Shown piece by piece: positions 27,745-36,917 of a stretch of 64,000 nucleotides of DNA (its first letter is position 1; each line of letters begins with the position of its first letter). Source of the stretch: Colwellia sp. MB02u-6 (GTDB lineage: Bacteria > Pseudomonadota > Gammaproteobacteria > Enterobacterales > Alteromonadaceae); NCBI RefSeq assembly GCF_014077095.1, contig NZ_JACGVG010000035.1, forward strand, positions 471,509-535,508, read 5' to 3'. A program made the translations under genes and the position numbers. Under the pieces are notes generated by a model. The model saw nothing but the letters and a program-made list of their open reading frames with translations, was not told the origin of the DNA and ran no database searches.

Positions 27745-28484
27745 AATTTTTTATGTTAGTGCACGTTAAGTGCAGCCCTAATTTATATCTAAAGTTATAT
27801 CATCCTACGCTGTTATAGGTAAGCTTTATAGAGTAATAGCAGACTAAATTTTGGTTAGCGAAAAATTATCGATATATTGAGATATCAGTTAACTCATTAA
27901 AGAGAGTATTTTGGCTGTAATGCTATAAGACGGAGGTGAGCAAGTGTTTTATGATGAGCGATTTTTAGCCACTGATTCACCTTGTGAGTGTGTGTGGGGA
28001 GGGCGTAAAAACCGATCATCAGCTCGACAGTTGGCACCTTAGAAGTTAATAGCGTTAGACTTTATTACCCTTGAAAGTCATTACCGTTAAGCGTCAATAC
28101 AGTTGATTATTTAACCTTAACGCGAGCTAGTTTGAAGAAAAAGCTAGCTAGTCTAGAAGTATGATTAATTTTTTCCAAGAGGGTGGGCATCTTTGAAATA
28201 GATCAAATTAACCCGTCAGTGATGGACGCTGTAAATGATACAGCTAAACTATATCGCTTTGTCTCTTTTGTCTCTTTTGTCTCTTTTGTCGATTAATTTC
28301 TATTATTTAGTGATTAAACTGTAGTCAAACAGTCGTTATATATAATATTCAAATGGATGAAATCAGGTTACGATTGAACACCACATAAACATCATACAAG
28401 AATTTTACTGGCCAGTACCCGCGGGACGGAAAGATAATATGCTACCGTCTAACCCATTTTAATTTTATAGGATTATTATTACTC
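27745..28484. other. Long divergent intergenic region
   Basis: This 740-base stretch lies between the start of the GTPase gene and the start of the TauE/SafE gene on the other strand. It must hold both promoters. A 9-base tandem repeat is listed separately. I see no gene, tRNA or recognisable riboswitch; the right end has AGGATTATTATTACTC before the ATG. Confidence 0.45.
28261..28287. repeat. 9-bp tandem repeat
   Basis: Three perfect copies of GTCTCTTTT are followed by GTC. This is a short slippage-type repeat in the divergent region, about 200 bases before the exporter start. Confidence 0.85.
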
Positions 28485-29258
28485 ATGTCATTTGAACTGA
28501 TTTTTTTGTTCCTTGCCGGTTTTTTGGGTGGTGTTGTTAACTCAATTGCTGGCGGTGGCAGTTTTATTACTTTTCCCGCACTTATCTTTGTCGGTATTCC
28601 CCCTATTATGGCTAATGCGACCAATACTTTTGCGTCGTGCGCCGGTTATATGAGCGGTACTTATGCCTTTCGAAAAGAGCTTGCTGCGCATAAAGATGGA
28701 CTCTTGCTCATCATCGTTATCAGTTTAATGGGGGGCGTTTTTGGTGCTTGGCTATTGCTGCAAACATCAGAAGGGGTATTTCGAGTCGCTATTCCTTGGC
28801 TGTTATTATTTGCCACTGTACTGTTTATTTTTGGTGGTCAGCTTAACGCAGGATTTAAAAAAATAGCGACTAAGCACCAACATGCATCGGCTATTGGTGG
28901 GTTTTTACTGTTAATACTTCTCTTGGGAGTGTCTATTTATGGCGGTTTTTTTAACGCGGGATTGGGTATCATTATACTCAGCTATTTAGCATTAGCGGGC
29001 CATAGCAACATCAATGCAATGAATGGATTGAAATTATTAGTGTCAGCGGCAGTATCATTAATTGCCATCATCCTGTTTATTTATAATGACATTATTGTCT
29101 GGTATGAAGGCACTATTTTGTTATGTGGTACGTTAGTAGGAGGTTATATGGCGGCGAATATATCACGCCAACTTCCACAAAAGCAGGTCAGAGGTGTTGT
29201 TATTGTGATAAGTGTTGCGACGACATTATATTTCTTTTTCGCGACTTATTTAGCTTAA
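28485..29258 (+). CDS. TauE/SafE (YfcA-type) sulfite/anion exporter family protein
   Basis: This 257-residue protein has about eight membrane helices and the family start motif GFLGGVVNSIAGGGSFITFPAL, with a second half repeat around GVSIYGGFFNAGLGIIIL. The family (TSUP) moves sulfonates, sulfite or other organosulfur anions across the inner membrane; most members have no proven substrate. It is transcribed alone, and the next gene is convergent. Confidence 0.9.
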   Translation: MSFELIFLFLAGFLGGVVNSIAGGGSFITFPALIFVGIPPIMANATNTFASCAGYMSGTYAFRKELAAHKDGLLLIIVISLMGGVFGAWLLLQTSEGVFRVAIPWLLLFATVLFIFGGQLNAGFKKIATKHQHASAIGGFLLLILLLGVSIYGGFFNAGLGIIILSYLALAGHSNINAMNGLKLLVSAAVSLIAIILFIYNDIIVWYEGTILLCGTLVGGYMAANISRQLPQKQVRGVVIVISVATTLYFFFATYLA

Positions 29259-29467
29259 CAGTAACAGTTAACAGAGGCAGCATTCTTATTAAGGATAAAG
29301 CGAGCTTGAATCAAGGTGGGTCGATTGCTGAAATACTTATCTTATATCTAACGAAGTAAGGCATTTTCAGCGGTGACTGGTCAAGTAACTTTTAACAATG
29401 AAAATGAGTAGCTGAAAAAATAAGTTTATTATGACTAACGTCCTTTTATAGTAAATAAACTTGCTAA

Positions 29468-30241
29468 TTAGTACTCAGCTGGAGACAAGTCATACTGTTG
29501 TTTAATAGTTAATCGCTGTTTAGCAATATCATCAAAGGCTCGTTGGTAGGTTCGTATTATGTGATCGGGTGTATTGATATTGAATGCCAAGTAATTACCT
29601 GTTTTGTCGACCTGCCAAACTTGTTGATAGGCATCAGCATGTAAATTGTTTTTTTTCGCTAAATGCTCAAAAGCATGAACAGTGGTAACCATCATGTCTA
29701 CACGACCTGATTGCATCAATAAAAGGGCTTGTTCTAATTGTGAAATTTCTGCGAGATTAGACGCAGGAAAACCAATTTTACGCAGCGAAATGCCTGAAAT
29801 ATCATCCTTTACCGCTGCAACAGTATGATTAAACACTTGCTGTAAGTTGGAAAAATTAAAGTTTTTTGATTTTTTGGCAATTAAGATATGAGTAGAATGA
29901 AAAAAAGGCCCAACCCATTTAAAGAGCTTTTCACGCGGTTGAGTTTTGGACATAGTAAATAAAGCGGTATTACTTTTATTTAAAGTAAATTTATAGCCAC
30001 GTGCCCATGGCACTAAAAGCACTTCTTGTTCAGGTATGTCTAAATTTTTCCAGATAGCTTTTAACGTATCTACTGAAATGCCTTTGAGTTCATCATCGAC
30101 TAAATAATTGGCTGGCGGATAAATCTCAGTATAAAAGGCGATGTTTTCAATGAGGGATGGTGGTTGAAATGCTTTTAGTTGAGGAAGCACTAAAAAAAAC
30201 AACAAAATTGATTTTAAAATAAATATTTTCATTAGAAACAT
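29468..30241 (-). CDS. Periplasmic substrate-binding protein (SBP family 3 type)
   Basis: The first ATG, at 30241, starts a signal peptide (hydrophobic core ILKSILLFFLVLP, cleavage near residue 25); an in-frame TTG at 30250 and an ATG at 30232 are alternatives. The mature ~230 residues have the two-lobed pattern of amino-acid-type binding proteins: IAFYTEIYPPANYL at the start, WARGYKFTLNKSNTALFTMSKT in lobe 1, and LLMQSGRVDMMV in lobe 2. No ABC permease or ATPase gene is adjacent, so it may work alone, as many such orphan proteins in Alteromonadales seem to. The ligand is not known. Confidence 0.8.
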   Translation of the reverse strand: MFLMKIFILKSILLFFLVLPQLKAFQPPSLIENIAFYTEIYPPANYLVDDELKGISVDTLKAIWKNLDIPEQEVLLVPWARGYKFTLNKSNTALFTMSKTQPREKLFKWVGPFFHSTHILIAKKSKNFNFSNLQQVFNHTVAAVKDDISGISLRKIGFPASNLAEISQLEQALLLMQSGRVDMMVTTVHAFEHLAKKNNLHADAYQQVWQVDKTGNYLAFNINTPDHIIRTYQRAFDDIAKQRLTIKQQYDLSPAEY

Positions 30242-30625
30242 CAGTACCAAACCATCGTGAGATCATAATAACAAAATTCATGATAATAATTAAGTTCAAT
30301 TATTAAAATCAAATCACTATAAGCTTAATTAGGAGCAGTAGTGCTAAGTGCTAATTATTCGGTGTCTTGGACTATAGTTAGTCGCCATTGCCATACTTTT
30401 AAGCGCTTGTGTTCTACTATGCCTGCATTGGCTGCATTTTTTTGCTAGGGTATTTTTAGATGAGGGTTAAAAATTAATTATATATACTTATAACTACATT
30501 TATATAATCGTACAAGGTATTGTCTAAAACAAGCGTTAATTATTAAGTTGACGTTATAAATACCAACTTATAGGTGTATATACCTTGAAACGGATGGACG
30601 GCTGCAAGCGTGTATAGCTGTTTTT

Positions 30626-30699
30626 TTAGTGCTAGTTATAATAGAAACAAAAGAGCCAGCTATTAGTGCTAGTTATAATAGAAACAAAAAAGCCAGCTA
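30626..30699. repeat. 37-bp tandem duplication
   Basis: Two adjacent 37-base copies (30626-30662 and 30663-30699) start TTAGTGCTAGTTATAATAG and differ at one base. The second copy supplies one arm of the fldA terminator, so the duplication copied that arm. Confidence 0.85.
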
Positions 30700-30713
30700 A
30701 TAGCTGCCTTTTT
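30686..30713 (-). terminator. Terminator of the fldA operon
   Basis: Read on the minus strand, AAAAGGCAGCTA pairs with TAGCTGGCTTTT (one internal mismatch) and ends in a T run. It lies 30 bases beyond the fldA stop codon. Confidence 0.75.
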
Positions 30714-30742
30714 CAAGACAATTTAATTTACTGTGTAAAGCC

Positions 30743-31270
30743 TTAGTCCGCTAACTCAGCTAAACATAATTCATCGTAGATTTGTTTAACCCAAGTATCG
30801 ACACGCTCGGCGGTTAGTTCAGGCTGACGGTCTTCATCGATACATAAACCGATGAAGGTGTTTTCGTCAACTAAGCCTTTAGAGGCTTCAAATTCATAAC
30901 CTTTGGTTGGCCAGTTACCAACCATAATAGCGCCCTTTGACTCCACGATATCACGTAATGGTTCCATCGCATCACAGAAGTACTCAGAGTAATCTTCTTG
31001 ATCGCCTAAACCGAAAATAGCCACGAGTTTGTCGGTAAAATCAATTTCTTCTAATTCAGGTAAGAAGTCATCCCAATCACATTGGTTTTCGCCATAATAC
31101 CAGGTAGGAATACCTAGAATTATTAAATCGAACTCAGCGATTTCTTCTTTGGTACTTTTGGCGATATCTCTAACATCGACAAGGCTTTTACCCAATTTTT
31201 TTTGGATCATTTTGCCTACGGCTTCGGTGTTACCTGTGTCACTTCCGAAAAATAAACCTACAATTGCCAT
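30743..31270 (-). CDS. fldA: Flavodoxin FldA
   Basis: This 175-residue long-chain flavodoxin has the FMN phosphate loop G-S-D-T-G-N-T-E (residues ~9-16), the W57-loop-like segment GIPTWYYGENQCDWDDF and the FGLGDQEDYSEYFCDA stretch with the second FMN-stacking Tyr. It carries low-potential electrons, for example to IspG, IspH, BioB and MetH activation. AAAGG stands before the ATG. It follows ybfE and a DUF2788 gene on the same strand within 24 bases, as in many gammaproteobacteria. Confidence 0.96.
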   Translation of the reverse strand: MAIVGLFFGSDTGNTEAVGKMIQKKLGKSLVDVRDIAKSTKEEIAEFDLIILGIPTWYYGENQCDWDDFLPELEEIDFTDKLVAIFGLGDQEDYSEYFCDAMEPLRDIVESKGAIMVGNWPTKGYEFEASKGLVDENTFIGLCIDEDRQPELTAERVDTWVKQIYDELCLAELAD

Positions 31271-31293
31271 TAATGTAACCTTTTTATAGCTAA

Positions 31294-31581
31294 CTAAATT
31301 TTAATATCGTTGGCATCAAGCGACTGGACTAATAGGGCTTCTATTAATTCACTTCGACTAACACCTTTATCATTTGCTAAAGCGTCTAAGCGTTCATATA
31401 CATCTTGATGTAATTTAAACTCTATTCGCTTTAAGCCATTGTTCTTATCGCGCTTGACCTGATTGCGTTTGTTTATTTTTATTTGCACGCTGCGTGAATG
31501 GGGGTTCGTTTTTGGTCGCCCCGGTCGCTTTTCATCGCTAAATAAGTCAATGGTCGTTAAATCTGCTACTTCTTTTGCCAT
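31294..31581 (-). CDS. ybfE: YbfE family ribbon-helix-helix protein
   Basis: The 95-residue basic protein matches the LexA-regulated YbfE family: PGRPKTNPHSRSVQIKINKR in the first half and a ribbon-helix-helix-like IEFKLHQDVYERLDALANDKGVSRSELIEA segment in the second. It is presumably a DNA-binding protein; its targets are not known. It is one of the closely packed fldA-ybfE-DUF2788 genes. I saw no LexA box upstream of the group, so SOS control as in E. coli is not supported here. Confidence 0.88.
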   Translation of the reverse strand: MAKEVADLTTIDLFSDEKRPGRPKTNPHSRSVQIKINKRNQVKRDKNNGLKRIEFKLHQDVYERLDALANDKGVSRSELIEALLVQSLDANDIKI

Positions 31582-31593
31582 TTTATTACTTAC

Positions 31594-31815
31594 TTATCCA
31601 ACGCCTTGGCTTTCCCAAATAAACTGAATGATGCCTTTTGCGATAAATCCAGCACACCCTAAAAATAATACAAAATAAACAACTATCTTTCCCATCTTAG
31701 GTACATCGTTTTTTTTCATCACATCATGCATTGATAAGCCAATGAAAATAAAGATAAAAGCAAAAAATAAATTTAGCCCAATGGTTTCAATTAATTCGAA
31801 GTGTTCTGCTAACAT
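31594..31815 (-). CDS. DUF2788 small membrane protein
   Basis: The 73-residue protein has two hydrophobic helices (residues ~12-30 and ~44-65) around the loop MHDVMKKNDVPKMGK, which matches the DUF2788 family common next to ybfE/fldA in marine gammaproteobacteria. It is probably an inner-membrane protein of unknown function. It appears to be first in the operon with ybfE and fldA, 12 bases ahead of ybfE. Confidence 0.85.
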   Translation of the reverse strand: MLAEHFELIETIGLNLFFAFIFIFIGLSMHDVMKKNDVPKMGKIVVYFVLFLGCAGFIAKGIIQFIWESQGVG

Positions 31816-32002
31816 ATTTAACCCTAAAATTTTCAGGGCGCACTATAGCATATTACGGCTTTTAAAGACATTATTTTTGTTACCTGAGTAACCACTTTGC
31901 CAGCATTATTTTGCTATTTTGGCGCCTATGAGTCTGAGCATAAAATGATTTTATCACGCTAATTACACAAAGTTATACTGTTTAGTATTAGCGCTAGATC
32001 AA

Positions 32003-32770
32003 TTAATTTGTTAAAAATTCTTCAACGCTGCGATTGAAGGCAACTGTTTTTTCAGCATGTAACCAATGTCCTGCCCCTTGAATAATGCGGGCACGACTCT
32101 GTGGAAATAAGCGTAATATTGCTGTGCGGTGCTCGGGCAATATATAGTCAGAATTAGCCCCTTTGATAAACAGGGTGGGCCCTTGATAGCTATTGTTACC
32201 TTGATAAGCTTTCATTATTTGTGGATAATTTTTTGCTATGTTTTCAAGGTTACATTTAAAAGAAAATTGGCCATTTTCGCTGCTTAAATTGCGCAATAAA
32301 AATTGTCGTACGCTTAGATTGTCAACATATTGACTGAGCTGTTTATCCGCGTCTTTACGTTGTTTTATCGTGGTAAAGTCAAGTGACCTTAAGCCGGCAA
32401 TTATTTGGTTATGGTGTGGAGGATATTCAGCTGGCGCTATATCGGCAACAATTAACTTTTCAACTAGTGTTGGCGCAGTAAGGGCTAATTCCATGGCTAT
32501 TTTTCCGCCCATAGAGTGACCCAAGACTACGGCACTATTGATGGCTAGATGCTGCATAATATCAATTATATCTTGTGCCATGGTTGAGTAATTCATCAGA
32601 CTATCGTGAAATGAATCGCCATGGTTACGGACATCAACACTGGTGACCCGATAATTTTCTGCTAAGGCTTTTGCCACCATATTGAGGTTTTCTAATCGGC
32701 CAAATAAGCCATGGATAAGGATAATGTTTTTACCGTTGCCAGATTGTTGATAGTTTAAAAGCTTTGCCAT
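32003..32770 (-). CDS. ybfF: YbfF-type alpha/beta hydrolase
   Basis: This 255-residue protein has an oxyanion segment ILIHGLFGRLENL (residues ~16-28), the nucleophile elbow G-H-S-M-G-G near residue 90, and a C-terminal His in GAGHWLHAE. It matches YbfF, an esterase that hydrolyses short-chain acyl-CoA and methyl esters in vitro. It is divergent from seqA, as in E. coli, where ybfF and seqA are also head to head; the shared gene order supports the assignment. Confidence 0.92.
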   Translation of the reverse strand: MAKLLNYQQSGNGKNIILIHGLFGRLENLNMVAKALAENYRVTSVDVRNHGDSFHDSLMNYSTMAQDIIDIMQHLAINSAVVLGHSMGGKIAMELALTAPTLVEKLIVADIAPAEYPPHHNQIIAGLRSLDFTTIKQRKDADKQLSQYVDNLSVRQFLLRNLSSENGQFSFKCNLENIAKNYPQIMKAYQGNNSYQGPTLFIKGANSDYILPEHRTAILRLFPQSRARIIQGAGHWLHAEKTVAFNRSVEEFLTN

Positions 32771-33033
32771 TGGGGTCTCTATCGTATTATTTAAGGGATG
32801 AAATTGTGCTTATTTTTACATTTTGAGGTAATGAAATCTAAATTAAATTTGCTTGAAATCAAGTAGTATATCGATTTGAGCGAGCTGGTTGTACTGGCTA
32901 ATATTTAATTTCGACAGCTGATCCACTGACTTTTTGAAAAATATTTCCATCATTTGTTAATCCACTATAGAGACTTATTATTAACGCAAGTATAATCTTG
33001 GCGCGATCTATCATAATTTTCCTAGGGTCATCA

Positions 33034-33597
33034 ATGAAAAACATCGAAATAGATGAAGAACTTTATCAACACATTGTCTCAAATACCCAGTATATTGGTG
33101 AAAGTGCATCGTCGATATTACGTCGTCTAATTAACTTACCCAGCCAAAAAAATGCTGAGGTTGTAGCCGCAATTAAAGTAGAACTTGTTGAACAAATTGT
33201 AGAAGAAGTTGTAGAAGAAGTTGTTGAAGAGCCAGTAGCTGATGCAACGGTTGATGTTAATGGCTCAGTATTTCATTATATCAATAGAGAAGAGTTGGCT
33301 ATGCAGCGTGGTGCTGTAGGCCGATTTTTACTGGTATTAGCGGCATTACATCGGGTGCACGGACAGCATTTTTCAGTAGCTTGTCAGATCAGAGGTCGTG
33401 ACCGTTTATATTTTGCGGCCAGTGAAGCAGAATTAGTTGCTAGTGGCAGTAGTACTAAGCCTCGTCAAATCCCAGAAAGCCCATTTTGGGTGATTACAAA
33501 CTCAAACACTACTCGTAAAAAAATGATGTTGACCGAAGTTAGTCGAGCATTAGGTTATAACGAGCAAGATCTAGAAGACATTCGCGATTTACTTTAA
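33034..33597 (+). CDS. seqA: Replication initiation negative regulator SeqA
   Basis: The ATG at 33034 begins the characteristic [20 protein letters not shown] and follows CTAGGG; an upstream in-frame ATG at 32998 has no ribosome site. The 187-residue protein has the N-terminal oligomerisation domain (residues ~1-40), an acidic linker (residues ~50-75) with VEE repeats and the C-terminal hemimethylated GATC-binding domain with [17 protein letters not shown] and [10 protein letters not shown]. It sequesters oriC and limits reinitiation. It is followed by pgm after 72 bases. Confidence 0.97.
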   Translation: MKNIEIDEELYQHIVSNTQYIGESASSILRRLINLPSQKNAEVVAAIKVELVEQIVEEVVEEVVEEPVADATVDVNGSVFHYINREELAMQRGAVGRFLLVLAALHRVHGQHFSVACQIRGRDRLYFAASEAELVASGSSTKPRQIPESPFWVITNSNTTRKKMMLTEVSRALGYNEQDLEDIRDLL

Positions 33598-33669
33598 TGA
33601 TCATTGTTATATCAATTGGTGATCAAGTAACGTATGCGGCTTAAATTTTACAAGGGATAAGGAAATTAA

Positions 33670-35316
33670 ATGACCATTCATCAACATGCAGGCAAACTGG
33701 CAAGACCGATAGATAGAATTAACCTTGGTCGTTTAGTTAGCGATTATTTTTTAAAAACACCTAATGTTGAAATTGCCGAGCAAAAAGTTACTTTTGGTAC
33801 TTCTGGGCATCGTGGTAATGCCGGTAAATTAAGCTTTAATCAGCAGCATATTGAAGCTATTTGTCAGGCAGTAGCTGAATATCGTCTAGCGCAAGGATTT
33901 AATGGGCCACTATATTTAGGCAAAGATACCCATGCGTTATCTGAACCGGCCTTTGCTTCTGCTATTTCAGTATTGATCGCCAATAATATCCCTGTTGTTA
34001 TTCAAGACGATGATGGCTTTACGCCAACGCCGGTTATTTCAAGGTTGATTATTGTCCATAATAAAACTCAGTCAAGCCAGGCTGATGGTTTGATCATCAC
34101 GCCTTCGCATAATCCACCCAGCGATGGCGGCATTAAATATAACCCTCCTCATGGTGGTCCAGCTGAAGGTGAAATAACCCAAGTTATTGAACAGCGTGCG
34201 AACGAAATTATTGCTAATAAACTGGTTGCCGTTAAACGCCTTGATTATACCCAAGCACTAAAATCTGCATTACTGACTCGTGAAGACTTTATTACTTTTT
34301 ATGTTGAGCAATTAAGCCAAGTGGTTGATATGGATGCGATAGCAAAGGCAGGCATAAATATTGGTGTTGATCCTTTAGGTGGCTCAGGTATTCATTATTG
34401 GCCGGTAATAGCTAAAAAATATGGTTTGAAATTAGACGTAGTCAATCCAGTGGTTGATGCCAGTTTTGCTTTTATGCCATTAGATAAAGATGGCAAAATT
34501 CGTATGGATTGTTCATCGCCTTATGCCATGGCAGGCTTAATTGCTTTGAAAGATAAGTTTGATATTGCCGTAGGCAATGATCCTGATTTTGACCGCCACG
34601 GTATAGTTACTAAAACGGGTGGTTTGATGAACCCCAATCATTACTTAGCGGTGTCTATTCACTATTTAATGACTCACCGAAACTGGCCCAAAACTTGTAA
34701 AATAGGTAAAACACTGGTCTCTAGTTCGCTAATTGACCGTGTTGCCAAGCTTATTGACCGTCCTCTTTCAGAAGTACCTGTTGGCTTTAAATGGTTTGTT
34801 AATGGTTTACATGATGCTAGCTATGCCTTTGGCGGTGAAGAAAGCGCCGGTGCGACATTTATCGCCCGTGACGGTAGCTGTTGGACCACAGATAAAGATG
34901 GTTTTGTGATGGCTTTACTAGCAGCTGAAATGCTTGCCGTTACCGGTAAAGACCCTTATCAATTATATCAAGCATTAGCTAAGCAATTAGGTGAGCCCTG
35001 TTATGGCCGTGTTGAGGCGGTCGCTAACTTGCAACAAAAGCAGGTGCTGACTGCACTAACAGCGGATGCTATTACTACCGATGTGTTAGCAGGGGAGAAA
35101 ATCGGCCAAATATTGTCACATGCACCTGGTAACAATGCCGCTATTGGTGGCATTAAAGTGTGTACTGAAAATGGTTGGTTTGCTGCTCGCCCGTCAGGCA
35201 CCGAAGATATTTATAAAATATACGCAGAAAGTTTTATTGATGATGCGCATTTACAGTTAATTATCAGCGATGCACAAAAACTTGTTAGTGCTGCCTTTGT
35301 TGCCGCTGGTTTGTGA
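33670..35316 (+). CDS. pgm: Phosphoglucomutase
   Basis: This 548-residue protein interconverts glucose-1-phosphate and glucose-6-phosphate. It has the four-domain alpha-D-phosphohexomutase layout: FGTSGHRG near residue 43, the active-site phosphoserine loop ITPSHNPPSDGGIKY near residue 142, the metal loop GNDPDFDRHG near 300 and the sugar-binding loop GGEESAGATF near 390. Length and the N-terminal HAGKLARPIDR match E. coli Pgm. GATAAGGAAATTAA gives a good ribosome site. Gene order seqA-pgm is conserved across gammaproteobacteria. Confidence 0.97.
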   Translation: MTIHQHAGKLARPIDRINLGRLVSDYFLKTPNVEIAEQKVTFGTSGHRGNAGKLSFNQQHIEAICQAVAEYRLAQGFNGPLYLGKDTHALSEPAFASAISVLIANNIPVVIQDDDGFTPTPVISRLIIVHNKTQSSQADGLIITPSHNPPSDGGIKYNPPHGGPAEGEITQVIEQRANEIIANKLVAVKRLDYTQALKSALLTREDFITFYVEQLSQVVDMDAIAKAGINIGVDPLGGSGIHYWPVIAKKYGLKLDVVNPVVDASFAFMPLDKDGKIRMDCSSPYAMAGLIALKDKFDIAVGNDPDFDRHGIVTKTGGLMNPNHYLAVSIHYLMTHRNWPKTCKIGKTLVSSSLIDRVAKLIDRPLSEVPVGFKWFVNGLHDASYAFGGEESAGATFIARDGSCWTTDKDGFVMALLAAEMLAVTGKDPYQLYQALAKQLGEPCYGRVEAVANLQQKQVLTALTADAITTDVLAGEKIGQILSHAPGNNAAIGGIKVCTENGWFAARPSGTEDIYKIYAESFIDDAHLQLIISDAQKLVSAAFVAAGL

Positions 35317-35583
35317 TACAAGTATAAAATATATGGTTAGAATGGTGTTAAATAAAGTTGCCAGGGGCCACTTTATTTACCGTTATGTTATGCTAATATT
35401 TATCTATTATTTCCTGCTACAAGAAACTTTTAATTAAAAAATAATGAAATTTTATCCTTTATTTTCTGTTCTTATAATACTATGCAAAAGATTAAATAAT
35501 CATATAGTTAACGAAATTTTAGCTTAGCGAAATATTAAGCTTCTTAGCTGTGGATAAATTCTAGTAATAGAAATGGAAATTAA

Positions 35584-35946
35584 ATGACGTCAATAAATTA
35601 TTTTGAAAAATATGGTGGCTTTGCTACTTTATATCCTCTTGTGGGTGAGTTTTACGATGCAGTTTTAGAGTCAGATACTGTCGCTTATATTTTTGAATCT
35701 ATTAGTATGAAGGCATTAATCGACCATCAAACCAGATACTTAGCGGCTATGATGGGAGGCCCAGGTGAATATGATGATGAAAAGCTCAAATCAGCCCATA
35801 GTCAATTTAAGATAACTGAAATTGAATGGAATGAAGTGGTCAATATTTTTATCGCTACGTTGAACAATTTTAAAGTTGAAGACGAGGATATCAAGAGTTT
35901 AACTAGCTTAATAGCTGCTCGAAAATCGTTAATTGTCGCGGAATAA
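35584..35946 (+). CDS. Group 1 truncated haemoglobin
   Basis: The 120-residue protein matches the truncated-haemoglobin (trHbN/GlbN) family. Residues FEKYGGFATLYPLVGEFY form the start of the 2-over-2 fold, Phe/Tyr near positions 23-24 fit the B helix, and His72 in LKSAHSQFKI is the likely proximal haem ligand. Such globins bind oxygen or nitric oxide in the cytosol. Its stop lies five bases from the diguanylate cyclase start, so the two are one transcription unit, suggesting gas-dependent control of the cyclase. Confidence 0.88.
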   Translation: MTSINYFEKYGGFATLYPLVGEFYDAVLESDTVAYIFESISMKALIDHQTRYLAAMMGGPGEYDDEKLKSAHSQFKITEIEWNEVVNIFIATLNNFKVEDEDIKSLTSLIAARKSLIVAE

Positions 35947-35951
35947 TAACA

Positions 35952-36917
35952 ATGGGATTTGATTTATTAAATAAATTAAACATTGTCGTTGCAATATGTA
36001 ATAGGCAAACATTAGCCCCCTCTTATTCGAGTAGCAAGTTTAAGGCTATCATAGGAGAATGTGGTGAGGCTATTTTCAACCTATTTGAGAGTAAATATCA
36101 ACAATTCTCTAGAGAGCAAGTATTAGCTGTAAATGCACAAAGCCCTTATGCATTTACAATACAATTAAAAGCTGAACGCACGCGTAAAACTATCAAAGTT
36201 ATCATGAGTGATTATGATGAAGACCAACTCATGATTGTTGGTCAGGACATAACTGAGCTGAAAAAACTAGAATATTCATTACAGTCTTATGCTTCTCTTA
36301 TGGAAACACAAGAAAAGAACCTGATTAAACTGGCCTATACCGACTCATTAACCGGTATTGCCAACCGTCGAGCTATGTTCAAAAGATTTAATGACTACAC
36401 TCAAAACCAAAACCAAAACCAAAACCAAAACCAAAACAAAAACCCAAATAATACTAAGGGGTCTATCTCCGTACTCGACATTGATCATTTTAAACAGTTT
36501 AATGACGATTATGGCCATGAGTTTGGTGATTATGTGCTCAAGTACTTTGCTGAAAAAGTTACACTAGCATTAGATAACGACTGCTATTTTTCCCGTATTG
36601 GCGGGGAAGAGTTTTGTGTATTTAGTTACACGCGCAATGGCGCAGAGTTAACTAAGCTGATCGATACAGTTTTAGATTCAATAAAATGTTGTGAAATACT
36701 GACACCAGAAAAAAATATTACTCAACTTAGTTTTAGTGCTGGTATTGTCGAATACACCAATCATGGTACGACTTTAGATGAACTACTAAGCAATGCAGAC
36801 AAGGCACTATACTTTGCTAAAGCCACTGGACGTGGTCAAGTTATTTCTTTTTCAACAGATTTATTGGCAAAGCATGAAGTTAAACCTATACCTAAATTTC
36901 GAGAAATAAAGCGTTAA
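35952..36917 (+). CDS. Diguanylate cyclase with an N-terminal PAS-like domain
   Basis: The 321-residue soluble protein has a PAS-like sensor region (residues ~5-100), a short coiled coil (~100-125) and a GGDEF domain (~130-300) with an intact active site GGEEF at 217-221. This motif marks an active cyclic-di-GMP synthase. The usual RxxD inhibitory site just before the GGEEF (here residues DNDCYFSRI) is absent, so product inhibition may be lost. An in-frame (Gln-Asn)6 tract from a hexanucleotide repeat sits at residues 151-162, where the first GGDEF helix continues. It is co-transcribed with the globin. Confidence 0.92.
   Translation: MGFDLLNKLNIVVAICNRQTLAPSYSSSKFKAIIGECGEAIFNLFESKYQQFSREQVLAVNAQSPYAFTIQLKAERTRKTIKVIMSDYDEDQLMIVGQDITELKKLEYSLQSYASLMETQEKNLIKLAYTDSLTGIANRRAMFKRFNDYTQNQNQNQNQNQNKNPNNTKGSISVLDIDHFKQFNDDYGHEFGDYVLKYFAEKVTLALDNDCYFSRIGGEEFCVFSYTRNGAELTKLIDTVLDSIKCCEILTPEKNITQLSFSAGIVEYTNHGTTLDELLSNADKALYFAKATGRGQVISFSTDLLAKHEVKPIPKFREIKR
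36402..36437 (+). repeat. Hexanucleotide repeat (CAAAAC)6 coding (Gln-Asn)6
   Basis: Six perfect copies of CAAAAC run inside the GGDEF coding sequence, followed by CAAAAA-type variants coding Lys-Asn-Pro-Asn-Asn. The unit is a multiple of three, so loss or gain of copies changes the length of the Gln-Asn tract without a frameshift. Confidence 0.95.

Larger units (their letters stand above)
30242..30742. other. Intergenic region with a duplicated fldA terminator half
   Basis: About 500 bases between the binding-protein start and the fldA stop, both on the minus strand. The right end holds the terminator and a tandem duplication, listed separately. I see no gene. Confidence 0.45.

Noticed and set aside
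31594..31950. LexA box before the DUF2788-ybfE-fldA group
   Set aside because: No CTGT-N8-ACAG type palindrome was found in the upstream region, so SOS control is not claimed.
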